A DNA stretch of 64,000 nt from Prochlorococcus sp. AG-409-P01 (GTDB lineage Bacteria > Cyanobacteriota > Cyanobacteriia > PCC-6307 > Cyanobiaceae). Position numbers and translations under genes: made by a program. This document shows, one piece after another, positions 29,661 to 39,295 of the stretch (position 1 is its first letter; the number at the start of each line of letters is the position of its first letter). The stretch spans positions 101,546-165,545 of the forward strand of contig QCKM01000005.1 of the NCBI GenBank assembly GCA_003215335.1, read 5' to 3'. The notes below the pieces were generated by a model. That model searched no databases, was not told where the DNA came from, and saw only the letters and a list, made by a program, of their open reading frames with translations.

Positions 29661-30971
29661 ATGATCATTAATGCCAATTCGGTGTTGCCACCACTTAAAA
29701 GAATTCTTGTCATTGGAAGCGGTGGCCGTGAGAACTCGCTGGCATGGGCACTCAAGAAATCTCCCGAGATCGAAGAGGTTTTTGTCTCGCCTGGGAATGC
29801 AGGGACACAAACTCTCGAATGTTGTAAATCACTATCTATTCAAGAGAACAACCTCACAGCCATTATCGAAACCTGCAACTCTCAAAAAATAGATCTTGTT
29901 GTAATTGGCCCTGAAGCTCCTCTGGCAGCCGGATTAGCTGATGGACTTCGAAATGCTGGTCTCATAGTTTTTGGCCCTGGAGCGGAGGGGGCCAAACTTG
30001 AATCCAGCAAAGGGTGGGCTAAAGATCTAATGCAAGAAGCCAATGTCCCAACCGCAAAACATTGGACAGCAAGGACCAGCAATGAGGCCTTGGCAATTCT
30101 CAATGAAGCCCAACAACCTCTTGTGGTCAAAGCAGATGGATTAGCTGCAGGGAAAGGAGTCACCGTTTCAGAGACCATAGATGTATGCAAAAAAGCAATC
30201 CAAGAAGTATTTGAAGGTAAATTCGGTGTCGCAGGGAATCAGTTAATACTTGAAGAACGTCTTCAAGGTCCAGAAGTGTCAGTTTTCGCTCTCTGCGATG
30301 GCAAAGATCTTGTCCTCCTACCTACTGCGCAAGATCACAAGCGGCTTAAGGAAGGCGACCAAGGGCCTAATACAGGTGGGATGGGAGCATATGCACCTGC
30401 ACCTTTATTAAGTGCGGAAGAACTAGCAGCTGTCAAAACCAAAATCCTTGAGCCGACCCTTAAGGCACTTATGCAAAGAAGGATTGACTATCGAGGTGTT
30501 ATTTATGCAGGGCTCATGTTGACATCATCAGGGCCAAAAGTAATCGAATTTAATTGTCGTTTCGGTGATCCAGAATGCCAAGCACTAATGCCACTAATGG
30601 GGCCTGAGCTCGCCAAGGTTCTCCAAGCCTGTGCACTCGGTCGCCTCGAATTAGCCCCAAAACTATCCATAACTAACCAATGCAGCGCATGTGTAGTGGC
30701 AGCAGCCTATGGATATCCAGAATCACCAAGAAGCGGTGACCCTCTGAGAATTCAAGTCGATCTTGATGATTCTCTCCAACTATTTCAAGCAGGGACGAAG
30801 GTCGACAAAGAAGGGCGACTTGTAACTTCAGGAGGCAGAGTTCTGGCATTGGTGGCCCAAGGAAATAATTTTGATGAAACCTTCACCAAGGTTTATAAAG
30901 GGATGGAGCAAGTTGATTTCAACGGAATCACATATAGAAAAGATATTGGCTATCAAGTACGTCAAAACTAA
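29661..30971 (+). CDS. purD: phosphoribosylamine-glycine ligase
   Basis: Purine synthesis step 2 (GAR synthetase), ATP-grasp enzyme. ILVIGSGGRENSLAWAL near residue 14, VVKADGLAAGKGV, DHKRLKEGDQGPNTGGMGAYAP and EFNCRFGDPECQALMP are diagnostic. 436 residues; the first 12 residues before the conserved core are a modest extension. Followed by nblS 22 bases later. Confidence 0.96.
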   Translation: MIINANSVLPPLKRILVIGSGGRENSLAWALKKSPEIEEVFVSPGNAGTQTLECCKSLSIQENNLTAIIETCNSQKIDLVVIGPEAPLAAGLADGLRNAGLIVFGPGAEGAKLESSKGWAKDLMQEANVPTAKHWTARTSNEALAILNEAQQPLVVKADGLAAGKGVTVSETIDVCKKAIQEVFEGKFGVAGNQLILEERLQGPEVSVFALCDGKDLVLLPTAQDHKRLKEGDQGPNTGGMGAYAPAPLLSAEELAAVKTKILEPTLKALMQRRIDYRGVIYAGLMLTSSGPKVIEFNCRFGDPECQALMPLMGPELAKVLQACALGRLELAPKLSITNQCSACVVAAAYGYPESPRSGDPLRIQVDLDDSLQLFQAGTKVDKEGRLVTSGGRVLALVAQGNNFDETFTKVYKGMEQVDFNGITYRKDIGYQVRQN

Positions 30972-30995
30972 GTCAAAACCAAGGAGATTAAATTG

Positions 30996-33059
30996 ATGGC
31001 CAGCTCCCTTCCGCCAGCCATCTCAGATTTGGCCAAGTCAAGCGAAGTGCCTCCACCACCAGAGCCTGAAAATTGGTGGAGCAAAATATCCCTCTGGTGG
31101 GCTGAGTTCAGTCTACAAACCAAATTATTAGCAATAACAACTTTGGCAGTGAGCTTGTTGATGACAAGCATCACCTTTTTTGTGCTTAATGGAATTCAAC
31201 GTGATGCTGGAATGAATGACACTCGTTACGCAAGAGACCTAGGACTCCTCTTGTCAAGCAACGCAACTGAGCTAGTCGCTAAAGGAAGAGAGAAAGATTT
31301 AGCAACTGTCGCAGAAGCATTCTGGAGATCAAGCAGAAGTATTAGATACATTTTCTTTGCAGACCCAACAGGAGAGATTTATTTAGGGATTCCTATTAGT
31401 GCAACACCTGACAATTCATCAAGTGATTTACAACTAAGTCGACGATTAAAACTTCCAAACGAATTAAAAAAACACCCGCGAAACCCACTTGTTCGTCAGC
31501 ATTTGACACCCAAAGGTCAAATCAACGATGTATTTGTTCCAATGGTGTGGGAGGGCAAATATATTGGCACACTTGGCATAGGTGTAATTCCAAATGAAAC
31601 TGCTCTAGCTGGTGCAGCCCTCACTAGAGAAGTGACCGTTGCAGTATTTATCTCAATTTGGGTACTGGTAATCCTAGGAGCAGTCTTTAATGCCCTAACA
31701 ATTACGAGGCCAGTCAAGGAACTGTTAAATGGGGTAAGAGCAATTGCAAATGGAAACTTTCAAGCACGTATCACTCTTCCAATGGGGGGAGAACTAGGGG
31801 AACTCCTCAATGGCTTTAATGCCATGGCCTCACAACTTGAAGATTATGATGCAGCAAATATTGAAGAGCTCACTGCTGCTCAAGTCAAACAGCAATCATT
31901 GATTGCCACAATGGCTGACGGGGCAATTCTGTTAGATGAAAAAGGTCAAATCGTACTGGCCAACCCAACCGCAAGAAGGCTATTTAGATGGGAAGGTAGA
32001 AACCTTGAAAGCCAAGAACTAATTAATGTATTACCAGAACTATTGGCAATTGAACTGCATGAGCCACTAGATATCCTCTTAAAAAATATTGGAGAAAGCA
32101 ATGATCTTCGCTGCAATCTCGATGAACCACCCAGAACACTTAGGATTGTTCTGCAATCAGTGAGAGATCAAAGCGGTGAAATTTTAAAAGGTATTGCCGT
32201 AACAGTACAAGATTTAACAAGAGAAGTTGAACTTAATGCGGCACAGAGTAGATTCATAAGCAATGTCTCACATGAGCTAAGAACACCACTATTCAATATA
32301 AAAAGTTATGTTGAAACGCTGTATGACTTAGGCGACAAACTAACTGAAGAAGAAAAGCTAGAGTTTTTAGGGGTGGCGAACTCAGAAACAGACAGACTCA
32401 CAAGGCTAGTGAATGATGTACTCGACTTGTCTCGGCTCGAATCAAAAAATTCTCTTCAATTAGAGCCAATGGATGTTCGCCCAGCAATCGAGCAGACACT
32501 TCGTAATTACAAACTTAATGCTCAAGAAAAGAAAGTAAAACTTGAACTTAATCTAGATAAAGATCTACCTCAAATACTGGGCAATTGGGACTTACTTTTA
32601 CAAGTATTAGACAACTTAGTAGGCAATGGCCTGAAATTTAGTTCCAATGGTGACATGATAATGCTAAGAGCATATACCTGGCCAGATACCTGTATAGCAT
32701 CGCCTCTTGAAAACATTTATTCAGCACCACATTGCGAACTTATTTCTCCACTTCCTAAATTAAGAATCGAGGTTTCAGATACAGGTTGTGGAATCTCAAT
32801 AAAAGACCAAGAGTATATTTTTGATCGCTTTTATAGAGTAGAAAATTCTGTGCATACTGAAGTAGGTACTGGTCTTGGGCTTTCAATTGTAAGAGGTATT
32901 ATTGAGAAACATAGTGGGTGCATATTCATGGCTAGCGAGCCAGGCGTAGGGACAACCTTCTGGTTTGACCTACCATTGGAGCAAGCAGATGCAGACGAGT
33001 TAATGCTTCAAGCAGAAAGGAAAAGCAGGCAATGGGATTTAGGCGTTAACCCAACTTAA
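30996..33059 (+). CDS. nblS: NblS/Hik33-type sensor histidine kinase
   Basis: Membrane kinase for light, nutrient and redox stress; in cyanobacteria it governs hli, psbA and phycobilisome genes. 687 residues: helix 1 (about 33-58), periplasmic sensor, helix 2 (about 208-232), HAMP, PAS (about 300-400), HisKA with FISNVSHELRTP (phosphorylated His near 426), and HATPase with NLVGNGLKFS, DTGCGIS and GTGLGLSIVRG. GGAG lies nine bases before the ATG; a TTG directly precedes that ATG. This is inferred to be the NblS ortholog from domain order and length. Confidence 0.92.
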   Translation: MASSLPPAISDLAKSSEVPPPPEPENWWSKISLWWAEFSLQTKLLAITTLAVSLLMTSITFFVLNGIQRDAGMNDTRYARDLGLLLSSNATELVAKGREKDLATVAEAFWRSSRSIRYIFFADPTGEIYLGIPISATPDNSSSDLQLSRRLKLPNELKKHPRNPLVRQHLTPKGQINDVFVPMVWEGKYIGTLGIGVIPNETALAGAALTREVTVAVFISIWVLVILGAVFNALTITRPVKELLNGVRAIANGNFQARITLPMGGELGELLNGFNAMASQLEDYDAANIEELTAAQVKQQSLIATMADGAILLDEKGQIVLANPTARRLFRWEGRNLESQELINVLPELLAIELHEPLDILLKNIGESNDLRCNLDEPPRTLRIVLQSVRDQSGEILKGIAVTVQDLTREVELNAAQSRFISNVSHELRTPLFNIKSYVETLYDLGDKLTEEEKLEFLGVANSETDRLTRLVNDVLDLSRLESKNSLQLEPMDVRPAIEQTLRNYKLNAQEKKVKLELNLDKDLPQILGNWDLLLQVLDNLVGNGLKFSSNGDMIMLRAYTWPDTCIASPLENIYSAPHCELISPLPKLRIEVSDTGCGISIKDQEYIFDRFYRVENSVHTEVGTGLGLSIVRGIIEKHSGCIFMASEPGVGTTFWFDLPLEQADADELMLQAERKSRQWDLGVNPT

Positions 33060-33083
33060 TAAAATCAAAAAACAAGAATATAA

Positions 33084-34583
33084 TTACCTCCTTTCCTCCG
33101 AAGCAATACGATGTGGCACACCACTAAAAATCTGCTCGAAATTAGAAAATGAATCCTTAATCTGGGGCCCATGATCAGTAATCATATACTCCCTAATTCT
33201 CTTGTCATGCCATGAACCTCTCATCTTAAAAACATTTACTGCGCGAGCCATTTCTCCACGGATCTCAACATATTGCAGTAAAAGAATAGTATCAGTAATT
33301 GTGGAAATATGCGAATCTGTAATTGAGTGACTACCCATAAACTCTTCAGCAGTATTTGTAAAGAATCCCGCTATTTCCTCCTGCTTTGCATATCCAGTAA
33401 CTCCTATCACAAACTGTCTAAATGCATTAAGGCTAACTCCTCTAGCGAGAGCAGATAATGAGTCAATCGCTAGTCGAGATGGCTTGAATTGAGTAATCTC
33501 TGTCTTGATTATCTGCAGATGGTCTTCAAGGCCTGTGGATTCTGGGTAAGCACAAATAATCTTAAGTAAGCCATCTCTTTCCATTCTCTCAAAATCAATC
33601 CCCCAACTTGTTGCATTACGAAGAAGCTGGGCGCGAGACTCCTCATAAGCAAAAAGAATTGCTCGCTCTTTATGACTATAGGCATCTTCAATAAACTTCG
33701 AAACGAGCATTGTTTTACCTGTTCCAGTGGCACCTGTTGCCAAAATTATTGAGTCTTGGAAAAAGCCTCCGCCACACATTTCATCTAAATCCGGAACACC
33801 TGAGCTGATACGGACATTAGAAGATCTTTGTGTCAATCTCATTGCACCTAAAGGAAAGACGCAGATCCCATCCTGACCCATAGTGAATGGAAATTCGCCT
33901 TTCATATGAGTTGTCCCCCTCAACTTAAGAATCTCCACAGTCCTTCTTCTTTTCTCAGCCTCCAAAACATTCCGCAAAATCACTACATTATCGGAAACAA
34001 ATTCTTCAACTCCATAACGCGCAATTGGCCCATAATCATCAATTCGTTCAGTTGTCATAACCGTAGTAACTCCAATCTCCTTTAAACGGGCCATCAAACG
34101 AAATATCTCACGCCTTACTACAAAAACAGCGTCATACTGTTGAAAAACTGCGGTTATTGAATCAATAGCAACTCTCTTGGCTTTGTACTTTCTAATTGCA
34201 TAATTAATCCTTTCAATCAAACCTGAAAGGTCAAAACTTCCAACTACATCTTGACCATCAGGATCAGGGGATGCATCAAGAATAAACAACTTATCTTGAT
34301 CAACCATCTGCTGTAAGTCCCAACCAAAGCTCGCCGCATTCCGAAGAATGTCGACAGGGGACTCTTCAAAAGTCACGAAGATCCCAGGCTCATCAAACTG
34401 AGTAATGCCGTTATGCAGAAAGTGAAGCGAGAAAACCGTCTTACCTGTTCCGGACGTTCCACTAATCAACGTGCTTCTGCCAACAGGCAAACCACCCTGA
34501 CAAACATCATCAAACCCCTCAATACCAGTAGGGAGCTTCTTGACGAGCATCTTTGAGAAGCTACTTTCGCTGCCAGACTTCAT
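33084..34583 (-). CDS. kaiC: circadian clock ATPase/autokinase KaiC
   Basis: Double RecA-like clock protein, 499 residues. CI Walker A GTSGTGKT at 42-49 with FEESP; CII Walker A GATGTGKT with YEESR. The phosphorylation loop ITDSHISTITDTI keeps the Ser-Thr pair (S431/T432 in Synechococcus elongatus) and the nearby Thr. The C-terminus that in other cyanobacteria binds KaiA is present (the tail ends GVPHRIASEERR). It is downstream of kaiB on the same strand. Confidence 0.97.
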   Translation of the reverse strand: MKSGSESSFSKMLVKKLPTGIEGFDDVCQGGLPVGRSTLISGTSGTGKTVFSLHFLHNGITQFDEPGIFVTFEESPVDILRNAASFGWDLQQMVDQDKLFILDASPDPDGQDVVGSFDLSGLIERINYAIRKYKAKRVAIDSITAVFQQYDAVFVVRREIFRLMARLKEIGVTTVMTTERIDDYGPIARYGVEEFVSDNVVILRNVLEAEKRRRTVEILKLRGTTHMKGEFPFTMGQDGICVFPLGAMRLTQRSSNVRISSGVPDLDEMCGGGFFQDSIILATGATGTGKTMLVSKFIEDAYSHKERAILFAYEESRAQLLRNATSWGIDFERMERDGLLKIICAYPESTGLEDHLQIIKTEITQFKPSRLAIDSLSALARGVSLNAFRQFVIGVTGYAKQEEIAGFFTNTAEEFMGSHSITDSHISTITDTILLLQYVEIRGEMARAVNVFKMRGSWHDKRIREYMITDHGPQIKDSFSNFEQIFSGVPHRIASEERR

Positions 34584-34649
34584 GATTATTAGTTTCTAGA
34601 TAAAAGTTAGAGAGGAATGGCAGCAAGGCGCAAAGGTTCGCCGCGAGCC

Positions 34650-35009
34650 TTAAGAATCTTCTTTGTCTGTGTCTTCATCTCCCAACGCATCTAAAAGCTT
34701 CGAAGAAAAAGCTGCTTCAGAAAGTTCGTCGTAGAGCAAGTCAAGTCCAATAAGCACCCTCTCACGATCAGACAGGTCTCCGATAATCCTTCTTACTGGT
34801 GGAGGGAGAATCTTAGAAAGTGTTGGTGTCGCAAGAATCTTGTCCTCTTCAGCAAGTTGAGGGTTTTTCAAAACATCTATCACTTTGAGCGCATACACCC
34901 CACGAAACTCTGTCTCAAGGATGTTATGAAGGGTCTTTAAAGCTCTCATTGAATTCGGAGTATTCCCCGCGACATAGAGCTTAAGGATGTAGGTCTTACG
35001 AGGACTCAC
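34650..35009 (-). CDS. kaiB: circadian clock protein KaiB
   Basis: 119 residues, thioredoxin-like fold: [22 protein letters not shown] followed by [42 protein letters not shown]. An acidic tail ([10 protein letters not shown]) extends it beyond the ~102-residue form. The start is GTG at 35009, with GGAGG six bases upstream; the ATG farther out (35057) has no such site. KaiB with KaiC forms the timing pair; no kaiA lies upstream. Confidence 0.95.
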   Translation of the reverse strand: MSPRKTYILKLYVAGNTPNSMRALKTLHNILETEFRGVYALKVIDVLKNPQLAEEDKILATPTLSKILPPPVRRIIGDLSDRERVLIGLDLLYDELSEAAFSSKLLDALGDEDTDKEDS

Positions 35010-35533
35010 CTCATTCCTCCTTGGATCTTTCAAATGATTTCTAATGGATTTCTTCAAGAAAAGGAATTCTCGAGCTATTAATTATTGTTTGAGGTAAAAA
35101 ACCGACAGCCTTTTGCCAGAAAAATAGTAATCGTTTTATAAGTAATTTGTATATATCTTGCCTTTATTTCTGCTGAGTATCAAAAAAGCAGAAGCGTCCC
35201 AAAAGTTTAAGGCCAAAGGCGTCTGAAAAGTCAAAACCTTCTATAAATAATTTTAAGGATGAATTCGATGGTTTTCTAAAAATTCTTTTTTCTCTTCAAA
35301 CATCAATTTATTCATATCACAATGCCTTCCAGGTATGGCTGTTGGAAACACATCATTGTCAATCCATGTGATTACCAGATGACTAAGTTGAAGTTGAATC
35401 TTGACTTAAGGGGCCATTAAGGTCGATTATAGTTAATTCCATTTCGAACCCGTCTAAGGCCTAATCGGCAAATCAGGGTCTGTAATTGCATTTACAAATC
35501 CGAACTTCCCAGCCTTAACGTGTATCTCTAGCC
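35010..35533. other. gap where kaiA stands in other cyanobacteria
   Basis: About 520 bases between the kaiB and rplU starts. In Synechococcus relatives kaiA occupies this place. I find no KaiA-like frame on either strand (no match to its C-terminal KaiC-binding helices). One open minus-strand stretch (35253-35399) reads like protein but has no standard start. The rest is AT-rich and presumably carries the divergent promoters of kaiBC and rplU. Confidence 0.6.
35253..35399 (-). CDS. possible small protein with non-standard start
   Basis: 48 codons from an ATT to a TAA, containing QLQLSHLVITWIDNDVFP and FEEKKEFLENHRIHP. It looks coding (mixed hydrophobic and charged residues, sensible codon use), but the frame has a TAA directly before the codons GTC-AAG-ATT and no ATG, GTG or TTG until well inside. 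It may be a dead gene whose start has changed, or use ATT. It is not recognisably KaiA. Confidence 0.3.
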   Translation of the reverse strand: MQLQLSHLVITWIDNDVFPTAIPGRHCDMNKLMFEEKKEFLENHRIHP

Positions 35534-35908
35534 ATGGCAGCCAAATCCACTGCTAAGTCAGCCAGCGACAAGACTGACTCATATGCAATCGTAGAAGCTT
35601 CAGGACAACAGTTCTTTCTTCAGCCAAATAGGTACTACGACCTTGATCGCTTAAAAGCAGGTGTCGATGAAACACTTTCCATAGAGAAGGTTCTTCTTGT
35701 TAAACAGGGAAAAGACACCACTCTTGGAAAACCATATGTCAAAAATGCAACGGTTGAACTAAAGGTAATGGCACATCGCCGGGGTCCTAAAATAATTGTC
35801 TACAAAATGCGTCCAAAAAAGAAAACACGTCGCAAGAATGGCCACCGTCAAGAGCTCACTAGAGTTATGGTTCAGTCGATTTCTATAGATGGCAAGCCCA
35901 TCACCTAA
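35534..35908 (+). CDS. rplU: 50S ribosomal protein L21
   Basis: 124 residues: a 16-residue Lys/Ser-rich N-terminal extension, then the L21 core (YAIVEASGQQFFLQPNRYYDLDRL ... VLLVKQGKDTTLGKPYVKNATVELKVMAHRRGPKIIVYKMRPKKKTRRKNGHRQ). It binds 23S rRNA. Followed by rpmA 47 bases later, the standard pair. Confidence 0.96.
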   Translation: MAAKSTAKSASDKTDSYAIVEASGQQFFLQPNRYYDLDRLKAGVDETLSIEKVLLVKQGKDTTLGKPYVKNATVELKVMAHRRGPKIIVYKMRPKKKTRRKNGHRQELTRVMVQSISIDGKPIT

Positions 35909-35955
35909 TCAAACCCACAAACACCATCTAGCAATCCTCTAATTCAACAAACACA

Positions 35956-36222
35956 ATGGCACATAAAAAAGGCACTGGTTCAACCCGTAATGGTCGTGAC
36001 TCGAACTCAAAGAGACTTGGAGTCAAGGCCTATGGCGGCGAAGCTGTAAGTGCCGGCTCAATCTTGATACGTCAAAGAGGGACTTCGATTTTGCCTGGTC
36101 TAAATGTTGGCAGAGGAAAAGACGATACTCTTTTCGCGCTGACTGACGGCGTAGTCAAATTTGAAAGTATCAGACGAGGTCTTCGTAACCGTAAACGCAT
36201 CAACATTGCAACTGCCAGCTAA
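35956..36222 (+). CDS. rpmA: 50S ribosomal protein L27
   Basis: 88 residues starting [29 protein letters not shown], the strict L27 signature; the N-terminus reaches the peptidyl-transferase centre. No cleavable N-terminal extension is present. Confidence 0.97.
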   Translation: MAHKKGTGSTRNGRDSNSKRLGVKAYGGEAVSAGSILIRQRGTSILPGLNVGRGKDDTLFALTDGVVKFESIRRGLRNRKRINIATAS

Positions 36223-36321
36223 ATTAATTGGATCACTAAGCGCAGGAAACAACCAATAGGTATTAGTAGTTCAAATAGATAGAAATAAGATCCAAATCAA
36301 TTGGAAAAGCTTACTGAGTTT

Positions 36322-37074
36322 TCATTTCAATCGATATGCTCGTGTAGTAATCAAGAAAGGGTGGAAAACCTCCAGAAAATGAGTCTGCAGACTTTTGAAA
36401 AAGCTCTCTATTAAATCTGGGTCATCAAAATGGAATGGGTACTCACCACTAAAACCTTTAAAAAAATACCAATTCAATAAAGCAGTTGAATCAGGAGTCA
36501 TTCGTTCTTGAAACTCAAGCAATTGAGCCGAAGGATTACCTAAATGCTCCAAAACATCAAGACAAACTACTGTGTCAAAAAAGACCTTACCAGTGCTAGC
36601 AAGGTCTCTATGCACCGAAATGACATCATCCAAACCAAACAAAGATGCTCTTTGTTTAACAAAAGCTCGATTATGAGGATTCAAATCAACAAACCAAACA
36701 TGTTCCACCTCTTTCAAAGCTGCTGCGGCCAAAGTGTGAGTACCAATCCCACCCCCAAAATCTAGTACTTGGCCCTTAGCAAAGCTCTGTTGAAGGCGAA
36801 GTGTGTCCGCAATGTATTCCGCACTGCCTAGATGCCATGCTGCAAGCTCAAGCAAATGGGCGGTACCCACAGTATCTTCATAAAAACAATCAACTTCATC
36901 AAACTGCAATGAACCAGGGTGAAGGGCTGCTAGATCAGCAGACCCCTTAGGTAATCGTCTATCGACCTCAGCAAGAGAAATGTCCAGATACTTCGCCAAG
37001 TGCGATTTAATCTCTAGACCAGTTTTCATAAAAGCAGCAATATCAACATCCATGCGAGTAGTAGATGACTGCAT
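36322..37074 (-). CDS. SAM-dependent class I methyltransferase
   Basis: 250 residues. An N-terminal helical part (1-90) precedes a Rossmann methyltransferase: VLDFGGGIGTHTLAAAA is motif I, VWFVDLNPHNR motif II, VVCLDVLEHLGNP motif IV. The DVLEHL form is common in small-molecule and lipid methyltransferases. It lies on the minus strand between rpmA and truB, which elsewhere are neighbours. The substrate is unknown. Confidence 0.8.
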   Translation of the reverse strand: MQSSTTRMDVDIAAFMKTGLEIKSHLAKYLDISLAEVDRRLPKGSADLAALHPGSLQFDEVDCFYEDTVGTAHLLELAAWHLGSAEYIADTLRLQQSFAKGQVLDFGGGIGTHTLAAAALKEVEHVWFVDLNPHNRAFVKQRASLFGLDDVISVHRDLASTGKVFFDTVVCLDVLEHLGNPSAQLLEFQERMTPDSTALLNWYFFKGFSGEYPFHFDDPDLIESFFKSLQTHFLEVFHPFLITTRAYRLK

Positions 37075-37143
37075 TAAATCAAGATCTCATCTAATCAACC
37101 TAAAACTTCACGGTCATTCCAACTTTTGATGCAACATTAAGTG

Positions 37144-38094
37144 ATGAGCGGACAACAAAGCACCACGAAGAGACTTGGATTCCTAGTAATCGACAAGCCA
37201 TCAGGAATTACATCCCATGACTGTGTGCAACGCTTAAGAAAGATCTATCAACTCAAACGCATTGGACATGGAGGGACTCTTGATCCATCAGTCACAGGCG
37301 TGCTTCCAATTGCCCTCGGCAGTGCGACTCGACTACTCCAATATCTACCTGGTGAAAAAAGCTATGAAGGCACAATTCAATTAGGGAAAAGGACAACTAC
37401 TGACGACCTGCAAGGACAGTTGTTATCCACAGAAAGCTGGCCAACTATGAACTCAATATCAATAGAACAATATCTCAATCAATTCCGTGGCTTGATTCAG
37501 CAGTGTCCTCCACAAGTTTCCAGTGTGCATATAAAAGGCAAACGTGCCTATGAATTGGCCCGACAAGGAGTAGTGATGAGGCTTGCCCCACGCGAGGTGC
37601 ATATCCATGATTTAGAGGTCACAAACTGGGACAATGAACTAGGTCAACTCAGTTTCAAAGTGCATTGCTCTAGTGGTACATATATTCGCTCACTTGCAAG
37701 AGACTTGGGAGAGAGTCTTGGGTGCGGAGGTTGTCTCGCTGTTTTACGCAGAACACAAGCAATGGGTTTTAATGACAGCCAAGCCATTCCCCTACCAGAT
37801 AGAGCCATAGGTGAAATCACGTCTCCACCAGTTTTAGTTCCTGCTATCAAAGCCCTAATGCATCTGCCAAGGGTGCAACTGTCATACGAAGAAAATGAGC
37901 ATTGGTGTACTGGAAGAACTCTAAAAATAGATCTCAAACGCCGTCAAGAATCACCTTCTATTGCTGCACCCACACACAAAAGACCTGAGGGTATTGTTGT
38001 AGCAATTGATCCCAAAGGAGAAGTGGCTGGAATTGCCAAATGGGATGATTCCTCATATATGAAACCAAAGGTTGTTCTTAACGCAGCAGGGTAA
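37144..38094 (+). CDS. truB: tRNA pseudouridine-55 synthase
   Basis: Makes pseudouridine in the T loop of tRNAs. GFLVIDKPSGITSHD and HGGTLDPSVTGVLPIALG (catalytic Asp near residue 47), then CSSGTYIRSLARDLGESLG. 316 residues from the ATG; a GTG sits directly before it. The C-terminal part after 240 is a short domain of low similarity. Confidence 0.95.
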   Translation: MSGQQSTTKRLGFLVIDKPSGITSHDCVQRLRKIYQLKRIGHGGTLDPSVTGVLPIALGSATRLLQYLPGEKSYEGTIQLGKRTTTDDLQGQLLSTESWPTMNSISIEQYLNQFRGLIQQCPPQVSSVHIKGKRAYELARQGVVMRLAPREVHIHDLEVTNWDNELGQLSFKVHCSSGTYIRSLARDLGESLGCGGCLAVLRRTQAMGFNDSQAIPLPDRAIGEITSPPVLVPAIKALMHLPRVQLSYEENEHWCTGRTLKIDLKRRQESPSIAAPTHKRPEGIVVAIDPKGEVAGIAKWDDSSYMKPKVVLNAAG

Positions 38095-38476
38095 GTTGTA
38101 TTCAATAATGGTCATAGTTCCTATCACAATCCGTCAAATCACGCCCACCTGAACTTTATCAATACCAAATACAATCAAGCTTTCATGTCATATAGAAAAA
38201 AGAAATTACAATTTCTGTAAAAGCTATGTCTGTTCAACATTGCCAAAGGAGTTTTAAAAAGATATTTCATTATGAAATCCAAATCCATCCTATATATGCC
38301 AAAGCCATCTAATCATTGCAACGGCCTCTCATCTCCAAAGAAGTTTTAATAACTAGTTTTAACTCCTTCTATCTTCAGACAAATGCTCGATTAGCTCTAT
38401 TGTTGAGACAATATATAAGTTGAAGAGATATTCTTTTGGAATGCCTCCAACGAACAGACGTCTCATAGCTAAGTAA
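38095..38476. other. non-coding gap, nothing recognised
   Basis: About 380 AT-rich bases between the convergent truB and nagB-like genes. Only frames under 30 codons without ribosome sites occur. No strong hairpin with a T-run was found. Confidence 0.5.
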
Positions 38477-39250
38477 TCAAAAACTCTTGAATGCCGCCTG
38501 ATCAGCCCAAACAACTACCCGCTCGTGAATCTTCAACCAGCTGGCAGGGAGATGGTCAGAGCAGGAGGAGTTTAAAAATGATGAAAGGATATTCGCTTTC
38601 GCCTCACCAGTAACGACCAAATGAATCTCTTCAGCTGCCAAAATCTCACTGAGACCAAGAGTTATCGCCCGCTTAGGTACGTCAGTTAAATTACCGCCAA
38701 AAGCAAAGGAGTTCTGCTCCCTTGTGGAAGCAGAAAGAGATACAACCCTGCAAGCTTCCTTAGGCCCGCACGGAGGCTCATTAAAACCTAAATGGCCATT
38801 ACTCCCTAAACCTAATAACAACAAGCCAAGTCCACCAGATCGCTCTAAATCTTGCCGATAGCGCGACGCTTCTTTAAAAGGATTATCGGCTAATCCGTTT
38901 GGAATGGATAATTGCTCAGGAGTCAAACCCAGTTCAATCCCAAGATGTAGCTTCATATAAGTACAGAAGCTGCGTGAATAACCATCACCTATGCCTACAT
39001 ATTCATCAAGATTGAAACTGCTCCAACCATCCAGCAACGAATCCAACAAGGAATCAGGCCAACTCTTCAGTCTCCCAACCAAAGCAGAATATATAGGTTC
39101 CATCGTCCTTCCTGTCGCCAAGCCAAGAGGCTTTGTCAACCCATGATCCACTCTCTCCGCAAGTCGTTTTTCTAAGACATCAACAACAGCTTCGCTCAGG
39201 CTATCTACATCATCCCTTACCATTATTTCAAAGGGGACATTAATAGGCAT
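38477..39250 (-). CDS. nagB: glucosamine-6-phosphate deaminase family
   Basis: Converts glucosamine-6-P to fructose-6-P + ammonia. SSFNLDEYVGIG holds the family's catalytic Asp and LLLLGLGSNGHLGFNEPP carries the His/Glu pair; Asn replaces the Asp before Gly-His as in several Gram-positive NagB enzymes. 257 residues. A 6-phosphogluconolactonase is the main alternative because the families are related, but FNEP favours NagB. Confidence 0.85.
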   Translation of the reverse strand: MPINVPFEIMVRDDVDSLSEAVVDVLEKRLAERVDHGLTKPLGLATGRTMEPIYSALVGRLKSWPDSLLDSLLDGWSSFNLDEYVGIGDGYSRSFCTYMKLHLGIELGLTPEQLSIPNGLADNPFKEASRYRQDLERSGGLGLLLLGLGSNGHLGFNEPPCGPKEACRVVSLSASTREQNSFAFGGNLTDVPKRAITLGLSEILAAEEIHLVVTGEAKANILSSFLNSSCSDHLPASWLKIHERVVVWADQAAFKSF

Positions 39251-39295
39251 CTCTGGAAACGACAGAGTCTTATGTCAAGGAACAATTCCTTTGTA

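Noticed and set aside
38477..39250. Loss of a catalytic Asp in the NagB-like protein
   Set aside because: Asn before Gly-His is also present in other genuine NagB enzymes, so it is not an anomaly.
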